Source of the DNA: Chitinophagaceae bacterium
Lineage (GTDB): Bacteria; Bacteroidota; Bacteroidia; Chitinophagales; Chitinophagaceae
DNA: 64,000 bases
Direction of reading: 5' to 3'
Assembly: GCA_017307755.1 (NCBI GenBank)
Contig: JAFKGQ010000020.1
Span: forward strand, 104,365 to 168,364
Below the pieces are notes generated by a model, which ran no database searches, was not told where the DNA came from, and worked only from the letters and a program-made list of their open reading frames with translations. The position numbers and the translations under genes are program-made. Shown here piece by piece: positions 24,194-33,110 of the stretch (position 1 is the first letter of the stretch; the number at the start of each line of letters is the position of its first letter).

Positions 24194-24672
24194 TGCCACT
24201 CTCTGATTCTATATTGACCCGTTTGCGTCACCAGCATGAAGCTCTTCCCGAGCTGATCCGTGATCTCACTGAAGAGGAGCTCAAACGGCGCATCAACCCG
24301 GATAAATGGAGCGCCTTTGAGCAGATCGCACACCTGGCGGCCTATCAGGTCATGTTCATCGGACGTTTGGAAAGACTCACCACCGAAACCACTCCTTCAT
24401 TTGAAAGATACGTGGCGGAAAATGACCCTGCATTCCCCCAATATTTACATACTTCTCTGCAAACATTACTGCAATCCATCCCCGCCAAAGCCGCGGAGAT
24501 CACGGCCAGACTCACGAACCTGAAAGAGCCTGACCTTCTCCGCACCGGTCGTCATCCCAGGTACGGCAATCTCACCATTCCCCAGTGGACACAGTTCTTT
24601 CTTCTTCATGAAGCCCATCATCTATACGCCATTTTTATGCTCACGCAGGACTTGCGCGCAGCCGGTGTTTAG
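24193..24672 (+). CDS. DinB-superfamily protein
   Basis: 159 residues from the ATG that overlaps the radical SAM stop (TGATG); an upstream ATG at 24181 would add four codons. It is a four-helix bundle with the metal-binding pattern of the superfamily: His in the KWSAFEQIAHLAAYQ helix (HLAA), and HEAHHLYAI near the C-terminus. Members bind divalent metals and act as mycothiol- or bacillithiol-dependent transferases or have unknown roles. Direct translational coupling with the radical SAM gene suggests a shared pathway, but nothing in the sequence names the substrate. Confidence 0.88.
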   Translation: MPLSDSILTRLRHQHEALPELIRDLTEEELKRRINPDKWSAFEQIAHLAAYQVMFIGRLERLTTETTPSFERYVAENDPAFPQYLHTSLQTLLQSIPAKAAEITARLTNLKEPDLLRTGRHPRYGNLTIPQWTQFFLLHEAHHLYAIFMLTQDLRAAGV

Positions 24673-24766
24673 CAGAACATTTATCCGGCACTCGTTTTCC
24701 GGACATTATTTTGCGTATTTTTACAGCTTACACGGGCTGAGCCCCTTTGTCAAATCAGTTGCTAAC

Positions 24767-25225
24767 ATGTCGCTTGAAAATGAAATAAACCAGCGAAAAT
24801 TCCGGAACGAGTACCAAAAATCAGGGATCAATCTCATCTATACGTACAATTGGGTCACGGAAAAAATCAATAAGATCTTTGATGAATGGGATATCACGGC
24901 CCAGCAATTCAACATCCTGCGCATACTCAGGGGGGCGGGACAACCGTTATCTACCCTGCAGATAAGACAACGGATGTTGGATAGGATGAGTGATACCAGC
25001 CGCATCGTGGATCGATTGGTGTTAAAAGGACTTGTTAAAAAAAGTGTTTGCAAGATTGACCGCCGCCTGGTAGACGTTATTATCACGGATAAAGGTAGAA
25101 AGCTCCTGGAAAAGATCGACCAGTACAGCGACCAGATGGACGCCATCATGGCCAATCTGACCGAAGAGGAGGCAAAGACCCTGAATGAATTGTTGGATAA
25201 GATAAGAAATGTCAAGGATGAATAG
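24767..25225 (+). CDS. MarR-family transcriptional regulator
   Basis: 152 residues from the ATG at 24767; the longer upstream frame has no family resemblance. The winged helix is clear: ITAQQFNILRILRGAGQPLSTLQIRQRM, then DTSRIVDRLVLKGLVKKSVCKIDRRLVDVIITDKGRKLLEKI (quoted from its parts: SRIVDRLVLKGLV and RLVDVIITDKGRKLL) and a dimerisation helix (LTEEEAKTLNELLDKI). MarR proteins are repressors released by small ligands. Its last codons overlap the start of the glycoside-hydrolase-like gene (16 bases), so it probably controls that gene and perhaps the whole downstream run. Confidence 0.9.
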   Translation: MSLENEINQRKFRNEYQKSGINLIYTYNWVTEKINKIFDEWDITAQQFNILRILRGAGQPLSTLQIRQRMLDRMSDTSRIVDRLVLKGLVKKSVCKIDRRLVDVIITDKGRKLLEKIDQYSDQMDAIMANLTEEEAKTLNELLDKIRNVKDE

Positions 25226-26792
25226 ACTGTACCGATCATTGCTTGCAGCCGGCTTGCTGGCTATTTCCGCACCTTCTTTTTGTCAGCTTACCCCACCGGT
25301 GGCCCCGCCGTCTTCTGAACAGCAGGCGCTGCCTCCCAAACATGAGTTCAGAGCAGTATGGGTAGCCTCTGTAGAGAACATCGACTGGCCCTCAAAAAAA
25401 GGTCTTCCCGTCGATAGCCAGAAGCTGGAATTCCTCCGGCTGCTGGATATGCACCAGCACAATGGGATGAATGCCCTAGTCGTCCAGGTGCGTCCTGCGG
25501 CAGACGCTTTCTACCCCTCGCCCTATGAGCCCTGGAGCGAATGGCTCACGGGGGTCCAGGGTAAGGCGCCTTCTCCTTACTACGATCCTTTGCAATTTAT
25601 GATCGAAGAGACGCACCGGCGGGGGATGGAATTCCATGCATGGTGCAACCCTTACCGGGCCGTGTATGCTGTTGGTAAATCCTCTATTTCCCCGACACAT
25701 ATTACCCGGCTGCACCCCGAATGGTTCCTAAACTATGGAGGGACTCTTTATTTCGATCCCGGTAATAAAGAGGCGCAGCAATACGTAGTTGCCGTCATAC
25801 GTGACATTGTACACCGCTATGATGTCGATGCCCTGCATTTCGACGATTATTTCTATCCTTACCGTATAGCCGGGAAAGAGTTCCCGGATAGTGAGAGCTA
25901 CGCAAAATACGGCAATGGCATGAGCCGTGAAGACTGGCGCAGGAGTAATGTCGACTCTATTATACTGCACCTCGGCGCCATGATAAAACAGGAAAAAAAA
26001 TATTGTAAGTTCGGCATCAGTCCTTTCTGCGTCTGGCGCAACAACAGCAAAGATCCCGAAGGCAGCGAAACCCAAGCCGGTCAAACGAATTATGACGATC
26101 TCTATGCGGACATCCTTCTCTGGCTAAAGAATGGGTGGATCGACTACGTGGCGCCCCAGCTTTATCTGGAGATCGGGTACAAACGGGCGGATTATGCCGT
26201 CCTGCTTCCCTGGTGGGGCAGACACACCTATGGCAGGCAATGTTATATCGGTCTGGCCATCTACAGGGCCGGCAGCAATCCTGCATGGCGGGATAAGACC
26301 CAGCTGACCCGTCAGCTCCGGCAGATGCGCAATACGGACAGCATACAGGGCGCCATTTATTTTAGCAGTAAATCCTTTGAGAACAATCCGAATGGATGGA
26401 GCGACAGTCTCCAGTTGACATATTATAATTATCCTGCCCTGATCCCACCCATGCCCTGGATCGACTCGACAAGACCCCACGAGCCCTTTGCACATAATGA
26501 ATACAATAAAAAAGAGGCGGTTCAGACAGTGTGGATGGCCAAAGGGGCCAATGAAGATACGTTGAGAGGATATGCTCTTTATCGCTCGGAAACGCCGCTG
26601 TGTAATATCGACTCCATGCAGGTGTTCCAATTCATCCCCTATGACCCAGTGGCCGGCTTCCATATCAGGGCTTATTCCCAGGCCCCGGGAAAGAAATATT
26701 ATTATTTCGCCACTGCCATCAGCAGGACCAATATGGAAAGCCCGCCTGTAGCGATTAAGACACTTTTTTCTAACTTTGACGCTGGCGAATAA
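25209..26792 (+). CDS. GHL10 (DUF187) family glycoside-hydrolase-like secreted protein
   Basis: 527 residues from 25209; a second ATG three codons on is equally good. A signal peptide (LLAAGLLAISAPSFCQ) precedes a (beta/alpha)8 barrel: HEFRAVWVASVENIDWPS (about 45-62), ALVVQVRPAADAFYPS, GMEFHAWCNPYRA, DPGNKEAQQYV, DALHFDDYFYPY, KFGISPFCVWRN and DYVAPQLYLEIGYK, the landmarks of the YngK/GHL10 family, which acts on polysaccharide or peptidoglycan. A Fn3-like tail covers the last 100 residues. Overlap with marR (16 bases) and a close downstream DegT aminotransferase suggest an envelope-carbohydrate role. Confidence 0.9.
   Translation: MSRMNRLYRSLLAAGLLAISAPSFCQLTPPVAPPSSEQQALPPKHEFRAVWVASVENIDWPSKKGLPVDSQKLEFLRLLDMHQHNGMNALVVQVRPAADAFYPSPYEPWSEWLTGVQGKAPSPYYDPLQFMIEETHRRGMEFHAWCNPYRAVYAVGKSSISPTHITRLHPEWFLNYGGTLYFDPGNKEAQQYVVAVIRDIVHRYDVDALHFDDYFYPYRIAGKEFPDSESYAKYGNGMSREDWRRSNVDSIILHLGAMIKQEKKYCKFGISPFCVWRNNSKDPEGSETQAGQTNYDDLYADILLWLKNGWIDYVAPQLYLEIGYKRADYAVLLPWWGRHTYGRQCYIGLAIYRAGSNPAWRDKTQLTRQLRQMRNTDSIQGAIYFSSKSFENNPNGWSDSLQLTYYNYPALIPPMPWIDSTRPHEPFAHNEYNKKEAVQTVWMAKGANEDTLRGYALYRSETPLCNIDSMQVFQFIPYDPVAGFHIRAYSQAPGKKYYYFATAISRTNMESPPVAIKTLFSNFDAGE
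26771..26778 (+). promoter_or_regulatory. possible -7 element for the DegT gene
   Basis: TAACTTTG matches the Bacteroidota -7 consensus TAnnTTTG exactly and lies 33 bases ahead of the ATG at 26811, inside the last codons of the preceding gene. No TTTG is seen 19-21 bases upstream. An internal promoter is possible. Confidence 0.35.
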
Positions 26793-26810
26793 CTTAAAAA
26801 ACTTATATAT

Positions 26811-28028
26811 ATGCCTGGTTTTGAATTATTTGGACCCGAAGAACGCAAAGAGGTCAACGACGTTTTAGAGACGGGTATCTACATGCGCTATGGTTTCGAT
26901 GGACCCCGTAAAGGAATATGGAAGTCAAAAGAGCTGGAAGCCGCCATTTGTAAAACGCTTGGAGTCAAATATGCACAGTTGACATCCAGCGGCACTTCGG
27001 CCCTGACGACGGCGCTGGCCATCCTGGGCATCGGTGCGGGTGATGAAGTGATCATGCCCACCTTTACTTTCGTAGCCAGCTTCGAAGCCATCCTGGGCGT
27101 GGGCGCCGTTCCTGTGCTGGTGGACGTGGACGAAACGCTTACACTTGATCCTGCTGCCGTGCGCCGGGCGATCACACCACGGACCAAATGTGTCATGCCC
27201 GTGCATATGTGCGGCAGCATGGCTGACCTGGATCCCCTAATGGACATCTGTGCAGCGCATCAGCTGGTGTTACTGGAAGACGCCTGTCAGAGCTTCGGCG
27301 CCCGGTATAAGGGTAAATACCTGGGTTCCATCGGTCAGGTAGGCACTTTTTCCTTTGATTTTGTAAAGACGGTCACTTGCGCAGAAGGTGGGGCGGTGAC
27401 GACAAATAGTGAGGATCTCTATATCAAAGCCGACGGTTATACAGACCATGGTCACGACCATAAGGGAGTCGATCGTGGCGCGGACCTCCATCCCTTCCTC
27501 GGGTTTAACTACAGGATCTCCGAGCTGCATGCCGCCGTTGGCCTGGCCCAGATCCGTAAGCTGGACAAATTCCTATCCATCCAGAAAAAGAACCACCAGC
27601 AGCTGAAAGCCATACTTTCCACCGTCCCCGAGATCTCTTTCCGGAAGATACCAGACCCTGCCGGGGATAGCTGCACCTTCCTCAGTTGGTTCTTACCCAC
27701 AGAAGCCATCACCAGAAGCCTGGTGGCCGAGTTAAAAGAGCAGGGTATCATCGCCGGCAATTTTTACTGGTTTGATAATAACTGGCATTATTACCGCAAA
27801 TGGACGCATCTTCATCAGGCGGCCAGCCTCAGCAGACTCAGCGAAGTACAGCATAGCGCCCTGACAAAACTTTCTCCGGATGCTTTTCCCGCCAGCGATC
27901 GGGTCATGGGTCGTTGCATCTCCACTGCCATCGGCCTTGCATGGACGGATGATCAGATAAAAGAGAAGGGAGAGAAGATCGTGGGCGCTGTAAAAAAAGT
28001 GCTTAGCCGCGAAAAAGCAACGGTTTAG
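26811..28028 (+). CDS. DegT/DnrJ/EryC1/StrS-family sugar aminotransferase
   Basis: 405 residues, PLP fold type I. Landmarks: LTSSGTSALTTALAILGIGAGDEVIMPTFTFVAS (quoted from SSGTSALTTAL and GDEVIMPTFTF), HMCGSMADL, LLEDACQSFGARYKGKYLGS, and the Schiff-base Lys186 in SFDFVKTVTCAEGG. Members transfer an amino group from glutamate or glutamine to a keto sugar nucleotide for O-antigen or antibiotic sugars. No dehydratase or other nucleotide-sugar genes are adjacent, so the substrate is open. It sits 18 bases after the GHL10 gene and overlaps the 3' end of the convergent acyltransferase gene by 26 bases. Confidence 0.9.
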   Translation: MPGFELFGPEERKEVNDVLETGIYMRYGFDGPRKGIWKSKELEAAICKTLGVKYAQLTSSGTSALTTALAILGIGAGDEVIMPTFTFVASFEAILGVGAVPVLVDVDETLTLDPAAVRRAITPRTKCVMPVHMCGSMADLDPLMDICAAHQLVLLEDACQSFGARYKGKYLGSIGQVGTFSFDFVKTVTCAEGGAVTTNSEDLYIKADGYTDHGHDHKGVDRGADLHPFLGFNYRISELHAAVGLAQIRKLDKFLSIQKKNHQQLKAILSTVPEISFRKIPDPAGDSCTFLSWFLPTEAITRSLVAELKEQGIIAGNFYWFDNNWHYYRKWTHLHQAASLSRLSEVQHSALTKLSPDAFPASDRVMGRCISTAIGLAWTDDQIKEKGEKIVGAVKKVLSREKATV

Positions 28029-29136
28029 TCGCAGCCTCTGTATCTCTTCTTCGCAGGAATGGGCTTTCCAGCAGCCGGTAACTCAACGATGCTGTCAGTA
28101 TGGAAAGCAGACAGGCCGGAACAAAGACAGCCAGGTCGCCCCATGGAGCGGGAAGAGACAGCATAAAAGACATTTCCCGGAAGATAAAATAGATCACAAA
28201 ATGGTGCAGGAGATAGATGCCATAGGAGATCTTTCCCAGGAATTTTAATGGTGTAGATTCCAGCCAGCCTGAAGATTGCCGGCTGGTCCGGACGATCAGG
28301 ATCCCGAACAGCAGCGCATACAGCTGGTAAAAGCTATTATCCCAATGCCGGCTGGCGACCAGGAGTACAACAAAGATCGCCAGTCCTGCCACGCCTGTCA
28401 GACGATGCTGCATCAGCCGGTAGCATCGGGCCATCCATCCCCCGGGTTGATCCCTTTGCAATACGGCCATTGCAAAAAGACCTCCGATCGCCATGCAATC
28501 GATCCGCGTACGAAAGACGATCGCTCTTATCCGGGCATCACCCCAAAAATGAACGAGGACATCTAAGACGCCCCAACAAACGATCACGACCAGGAATGCC
28601 CTGACAAGCTTGTGTAAGGCCATATGCCGCATCAAAAAAGGCCACGCAAAATAGAATTGTTCTTCCGTGCCCACGGACCATATCTGGATCATGATGTCAG
28701 GGATCATATCAAACGCGAACGCAACATTGGACAACATGAGCGTATTGAGCACAAGCCCGTTTTGCCAGGGGTTACTTCCCGTATCCTTTAGAACGAATAT
28801 GGACAGCAGATATCCTCCTGTCAGCACCGTGTAATAGAGAGGCCAGATCCGCAGCCCCCTTCTTCTTAAGAATTTCAGCACCTGGATCGTGCCCGTCTTT
28901 TCCTTCTCTTTCAACAGAAGAGATGTGATGAGAAAACCGCTCAATACAAAAAAGAAGGTCACCGCTAATCCACCGACAAAAGAATTAAAAGGACCCGTTA
29001 AGATAGCCGGCCGGCCCTGGCTCATCCGGTAGCGTTCCACATGTGTGAAGAGCACGGTGAAAGCAGCGATTGCCCGGAGACCCGTAAGAGAAGGAAAGTA
29101 GAGTTTTCCATGATGGTTCCCGGCGGATGGATTCAT
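28003..29136 (-). CDS. OafA/YrhL-type membrane acyltransferase (family 3)
   Basis: 377 residues with about ten hydrophobic helices. Family landmarks: YFPSLTGLRAIAAFTVLFTHVERYR with the catalytic His in the first helix (quoted from LTGLRAIAAFTVLFTHVE), FFFVLSGFLI, RRGLRIWPLYY, WSVGTEEQFYFAWPFL and ISYGIYLLHHFVIYF. Such enzymes move acetyl or other acyl groups onto exported glycans or lipids. It is tail-to-tail with the DegT gene (26-base overlap) and head-to-head with the LtaS-like gene, whose earliest start would also overlap its 5' end. The context suggests modification of a cell-surface glycan. Confidence 0.92.
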   Translation of the reverse strand: MNPSAGNHHGKLYFPSLTGLRAIAAFTVLFTHVERYRMSQGRPAILTGPFNSFVGGLAVTFFFVLSGFLITSLLLKEKEKTGTIQVLKFLRRRGLRIWPLYYTVLTGGYLLSIFVLKDTGSNPWQNGLVLNTLMLSNVAFAFDMIPDIMIQIWSVGTEEQFYFAWPFLMRHMALHKLVRAFLVVIVCWGVLDVLVHFWGDARIRAIVFRTRIDCMAIGGLFAMAVLQRDQPGGWMARCYRLMQHRLTGVAGLAIFVVLLVASRHWDNSFYQLYALLFGILIVRTSRQSSGWLESTPLKFLGKISYGIYLLHHFVIYFIFREMSFMLSLPAPWGDLAVFVPACLLSILTASLSYRLLESPFLRRRDTEAATKPLLFRG

Positions 29137-31098
29137 TTGCCCGTAAATTCGGCTTTATTTTTTATTTTGGGACATAAATTCTCTCTGCTGACACGTTCTC
29201 AATTCTATAAGCTGGTGACAGGTATTGTCCTGTTGTTATTGTTACACACCTCGCTTCGTATAACTTTTTGGGTATATAACGCTCCCCAGTTCGCGGGTAT
29301 TTCTTCGCGAGAGGCCTGGCTTATTTTTATCCGCGGCATACAGCAGGACGTGGTATGCATTATTTTATTGAATAGTCCCATTCTGCTTCTCCTGGCGGCA
29401 GCGACCTGGGTACGGTCCTGGCGCAATACTTTGTCCCGGCTGGCGCACTGGCTCTTTTTGCTGTTGAATACCATCGGGCTGGCGCTCAACCTCATCGACG
29501 CCGGCTATTTTAGATTTAGCCGTCACCGCAGTAACATAGACCTTCTTTATGTGTTTGGGGATTCCGTCAGCTCTTTTGGCAGCGTCCTTTCCGGGTATTG
29601 GCCGCTCATTCTTTGTTTTATTGGCGGTATAATAGTCCTGGTGGCCATTAAAAGGCTGCTGTTCGTGCCATATCCTGTAAGATCTTCCCGTCCTCATCCC
29701 GCAAAGCGGTTGTTCATACAGGTCTTCATCGGGTTGTTGTTACTGCTGCCTACAGGGTTTTTAAGCGCCGGCCGGCCTGTCATGCCTGCCACGCCGCTGC
29801 TTTCTCTTTCCCCGGCACAGCTGCCGCTGGCTCAGAACAGCATCCTGACCTTCTTTTACTCTCTCGTCCGCCGTCCGGAAGAGCTCCGGACAAAGCAATA
29901 TTTTACGGGACCTGAGCTGGATAGGCTGGTGCGCACCAAACACCAGCTGGGAAAGGACTCCACACGCGCATTCACCCGTAAAAATGTCGTCATCTGTATC
30001 CTGGAAAGTTTTTCCCGCTGTTATGTCATGCCCGGGGATCGTTATAAGGCCCACACACCTTTTTTCGACACCCTCATACGGAAAAGCCTGTTCTTCTCAC
30101 ATGCTTATGCCAATGGTTATATGTCCAACCAGGGGATCGTCTCTATCCTGGGAGGGTTGCCGGCCTTCCTCGATGAACCCTTTTATTATTCAGAATATGC
30201 CAACACCCCTTTGAGAAGCATTGGCAATATCCTCAAAGAGCAGGGCTATGAAACCAGCTTTTTTATGGGCGCGGGGAAAGACCATTTTGGTTTCGGGAAA
30301 TTCACCCATATGGCAGGCATCGATCATGCATACTGGCAGGATAATTTCAACGACAATTCATTGTTCGACGGGAATTGGGGCATTTTCGATGAGCCTTTTT
30401 TGCAATATGGAGCAAAAACACTTGCCGGGCAGCAGCAGCCATTCCTGGCCGTCTTTTTCAATATCTCTTCTCACTATCCCTATACTATCCCCACTGCCTA
30501 TCGCACCCGTTTCGCGGACCCGGCCATGACCCCGCAACAACGGAGCATAAGCTATGTGGACTATTCTTTTCAGCGTTTTTTTGAAGAGTGCCGCAAAGCG
30601 CCCTGGTATAAGAATACGCTCTTTGTCTTTAGCGCGGACCATTGGATGTTCCCGGACGATAAATTCGCTTACAACTATGTCAACTCAAGTACGATCCCTA
30701 TCTTCATCTATGATCCTTCCCGGGACACAGGCATCGTGGACACGACACTCATGAGCCAGGTAGACATCACGCCGACAGTTCTGGACATGCTGCACTACAA
30801 AGGCGCCTACACTGGTTTTGGCCGGAGCCTGCTGGATACTTCCATCGCTCCTTCCCAACGGTATGTATTGAGTAAGGTCATCGACAACTACCAGATCATC
30901 GACCCCGGCTTTGTCCTGGGATATAGCCCTTCCCGGGAGAAGAGCAGCTATTTCTTCCGGTATACGACTGATAGTCTGCTCCGGAACAATCTATTGGGGA
31001 AAGACGCATATAAGGAAGTACAAACCAGGCTCGAGACGATGATAAAGGCCAATTTCCAGGCATATAGTCAGGCGTTGCGGAAAAGAAGCCTGGAATGA
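29110..31098 (+). CDS. LtaS-like phosphoglycerol/phosphoethanolamine transferase (sulfatase fold)
   Basis: 662 residues if the ATG at 29110 is used; that start overlaps the acyltransferase start by 27 bases, and a later TTG (near 29165, before GHKFSLLTRSQFY) may be the true one. Five N-terminal membrane helices reach to about residue 225. The periplasmic sulfatase-fold domain begins at RKNVVICILESFSR (metal-binding Glu in ESFS) and has the nucleophile region NGYMSNQGIVSILGGLP (Ser339 probable, where LtaS has Thr), SHYPYTIP, DYSFQRFF, VFSADHWMF and the metal-binding HW. It would move a phosphoglycerol- or phosphoethanolamine-like group from a phospholipid to an envelope polymer. It ends eight bases before a convergent gene. 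Confidence 0.88.
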   Translation: MMVPGGWIHLPVNSALFFILGHKFSLLTRSQFYKLVTGIVLLLLLHTSLRITFWVYNAPQFAGISSREAWLIFIRGIQQDVVCIILLNSPILLLLAAATWVRSWRNTLSRLAHWLFLLLNTIGLALNLIDAGYFRFSRHRSNIDLLYVFGDSVSSFGSVLSGYWPLILCFIGGIIVLVAIKRLLFVPYPVRSSRPHPAKRLFIQVFIGLLLLLPTGFLSAGRPVMPATPLLSLSPAQLPLAQNSILTFFYSLVRRPEELRTKQYFTGPELDRLVRTKHQLGKDSTRAFTRKNVVICILESFSRCYVMPGDRYKAHTPFFDTLIRKSLFFSHAYANGYMSNQGIVSILGGLPAFLDEPFYYSEYANTPLRSIGNILKEQGYETSFFMGAGKDHFGFGKFTHMAGIDHAYWQDNFNDNSLFDGNWGIFDEPFLQYGAKTLAGQQQPFLAVFFNISSHYPYTIPTAYRTRFADPAMTPQQRSISYVDYSFQRFFEECRKAPWYKNTLFVFSADHWMFPDDKFAYNYVNSSTIPIFIYDPSRDTGIVDTTLMSQVDITPTVLDMLHYKGAYTGFGRSLLDTSIAPSQRYVLSKVIDNYQIIDPGFVLGYSPSREKSSYFFRYTTDSLLRNNLLGKDAYKEVQTRLETMIKANFQAYSQALRKRSLE

Positions 31099-31105
31099 AC
31101 CCAAC

Positions 31106-31513
31106 TTACTTTCCTTCCAGCCTGTTGCAGTATTCCAGTGAGCCAAGCCGGAACCGCAATGGCAACCGGATCGTTTTTTCCAGTTCCAGCTCCCGCCGGC
31201 AAAAGAATCCAAAATGTGTAACTACCCGGTTGGCAGGGATCATAGCCCCCTCTCCGGTGAGAAGAACGCTTGTCAATGGGGCTCCTAAAACGGCTGTTTT
31301 AATGCCCCCTGTCGGCAAGATTACGCCCTTTCCCGTTTTCCACCGACTGGACATATCCCATCCCGGGAGGACTGAAAAAGAGAATGTTTCCCGCCTCCAT
31401 TCAAGGTGTTCCGGCACCCATTTGCCGTTTGGCGGCAAAAAATTCTGTCCACAAACGCTTCCTGTCAGAAGAGTTGAAATACATACAACAAGAAACATTT
31501 TTTTTCGTTGCAT
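31106..31513 (-). CDS. secreted protein of unknown function
   Basis: 135 residues from the ATG at 31513; a longer frame upstream is rejected because the ATG directly precedes a good signal peptide (MQRKKMFLVVCISTLLTGSVCG). The mature part contains NGKWVPEHLEWRRETFSFSVLPG, a proline/tryptophan-rich start, and ends LRFRLGSLEYCNRLEGK. I do not recognise a family. A longer frame exists on the other strand (31095-31550) but has no signal or domain. The gene is convergent with the LtaS-like gene. Confidence 0.62.
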   Translation of the reverse strand: MQRKKMFLVVCISTLLTGSVCGQNFLPPNGKWVPEHLEWRRETFSFSVLPGWDMSSRWKTGKGVILPTGGIKTAVLGAPLTSVLLTGEGAMIPANRVVTHFGFFCRRELELEKTIRLPLRFRLGSLEYCNRLEGK

Positions 31514-31616
31514 GGTCCTTCTATCCTTTTTATGTAGATTTACGGCCTGATTTTTGTGGTTCGCGCCGGCTTTTTCCAAAATTAGGAACGACCGGTAGAG
31601 CAAAACCCCTGATTAC

Positions 31617-33101
31617 ATGTCGTTAAGTCAATCTTTACAGCAAAAGTTACTACAAAAACTGTCACCGCAGCAAATTCAGCTGATGAAATTGCTACAGGTG
31701 CCGACGGCCAACCTTGAGGAAAGGATCAAGGAAGAGCTGGAGGAGAACCCTGCCCTGGAAGTGACGGAGGATGATCATGAGGAAGGGCTGGAGGACTCAA
31801 AAGATGAGTTCGAAAATGCAGATGAGTTCGAGGAGAAAGATGGCAGCGAAGATGAATATGAGAACATTGACATCAGCGAATATGTCAACGAGTATGATGA
31901 TGATGTGGCCGATTACAAGCTGCGGGATGACAATTACCCGGAGATGGATGAGGACCGGGTGATGCCGCACAAGGTGGAAACCTCTTTTCACGAATTGCTT
32001 CTGGACCAGCTGGGTATGCTGGTTGTTGACGATCGCACCCGCAAGATCGCCGAGCAGATCGTAGGCAGCATCGACGATGATGGCTATCTGCGAAGAGAGA
32101 CGACTTCCATCGCGGATGATCTTGCCTTCCGGCAGAACATCGAAACCACGGAGCAGGAGATAGAATCCCTTATCAGGAAGATACAGCAGTTCGATCCCCC
32201 GGGGGTAGCTGCCAGGGATTTGCAGGAATGTCTTCTTATCCAGCTACAGCGTAAGAAAGGCGACGGCAAAAGCGTGGAAATGGCCATCGACGTGCTCACT
32301 CATTATTTCGACGAGTTTACAAAAAAACACTACGACAAGATACAACGGGGGCTCAATCTGAGTGATGACCAGCTGAAAGAGGTAATCACTCAGATCGTCA
32401 AGCTCAATCCCAAGCCCGGCGGGGATATCACCGAAGTGAACAAGGCGGAAAGCTATGTGATCCCCGATTTCTTTATCACCAACAGCGGGGGAAAACTGGA
32501 ATTATCATTGAACTCGAAGAACGCCCCCGATCTCCGCATCAGTGAAGGATATAAAGAGATGTTGAAGGAGTACGACAGAGGCAGTAAAAAAGACAAACGT
32601 CAGAAAGAAGCCGTCCTCTTTATCAAACAGAAGATCGATGCCGCCAAATGGTTTATTGATGCCATAAAACAACGGCAGCAGACACTTTACAATACCATGC
32701 ATACGATCATGGATTACCAGCACGAGTTCTTCCTCACTGGGGATGAGACGACGCTGCGCCCCATGATCCTGAAAGACATTGCCGAGAGGACTGCCCTGGA
32801 TATTTCCACCGTCAGCCGTGTTGCCAACAGTAAATTCGTCCAGACGGAATTCGGGACCTATCGTCTGAAATTCTTTTTTAGCGAATCGCTCAGCACGGAC
32901 AGTGGGGAAGAGGTTTCCACCCGGGAGGTCAAAAAGATCCTCAGCGATCTCATCGAAGGCGAAAGCAAGAAAAAACCCCTCAGTGATGAGAAGTTGACCG
33001 AATTGCTACAGGAAAAGGGGTACAATATTGCCCGCCGCACAGTAGCCAAATACCGCGAACAATTGAACATACCCGTTGCCCGTCTCCGGAAGGAGCTATA
33101 A
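31617..33101 (+). CDS. rpoN: RNA polymerase sigma-54 factor RpoN
   Basis: 494 residues. Region I is glutamine- and leucine-rich (SLSQSLQQKLLQKLSPQQIQLMKLLQVPTANL, quoted from QKLSPQQIQLMKLLQ), region II is strikingly acidic (about 50-105, runs such as EEGLEDSKDEFENADEFEE quoted in part), and region III holds the core-binding and DNA-binding parts (DPPGVAARDLQECLLIQL, LNPKPGG, MHTIMDYQHEFF, LKDIAERTALDISTVSRVAN). The RpoN box ARRTVAKYREQLNIP is at about 473-487. It should direct promoters of the GG-N10-GC type with bEBP activators, none of which is in this window. Start at the first ATG. The PAP2-like gene follows after nine bases. Confidence 0.97.
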   Translation: MSLSQSLQQKLLQKLSPQQIQLMKLLQVPTANLEERIKEELEENPALEVTEDDHEEGLEDSKDEFENADEFEEKDGSEDEYENIDISEYVNEYDDDVADYKLRDDNYPEMDEDRVMPHKVETSFHELLLDQLGMLVVDDRTRKIAEQIVGSIDDDGYLRRETTSIADDLAFRQNIETTEQEIESLIRKIQQFDPPGVAARDLQECLLIQLQRKKGDGKSVEMAIDVLTHYFDEFTKKHYDKIQRGLNLSDDQLKEVITQIVKLNPKPGGDITEVNKAESYVIPDFFITNSGGKLELSLNSKNAPDLRISEGYKEMLKEYDRGSKKDKRQKEAVLFIKQKIDAAKWFIDAIKQRQQTLYNTMHTIMDYQHEFFLTGDETTLRPMILKDIAERTALDISTVSRVANSKFVQTEFGTYRLKFFFSESLSTDSGEEVSTREVKKILSDLIEGESKKKPLSDEKLTELLQEKGYNIARRTVAKYREQLNIPVARLRKEL

Positions 33102-33110
33102 ATCGAAACC

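Noticed and set aside
31095..31550. 151-codon plus-strand frame opposite the secreted protein
   Set aside because: The minus-strand frame has a good signal peptide and ATG; the plus-strand product is Ser/Pro-rich without domain or export signal.
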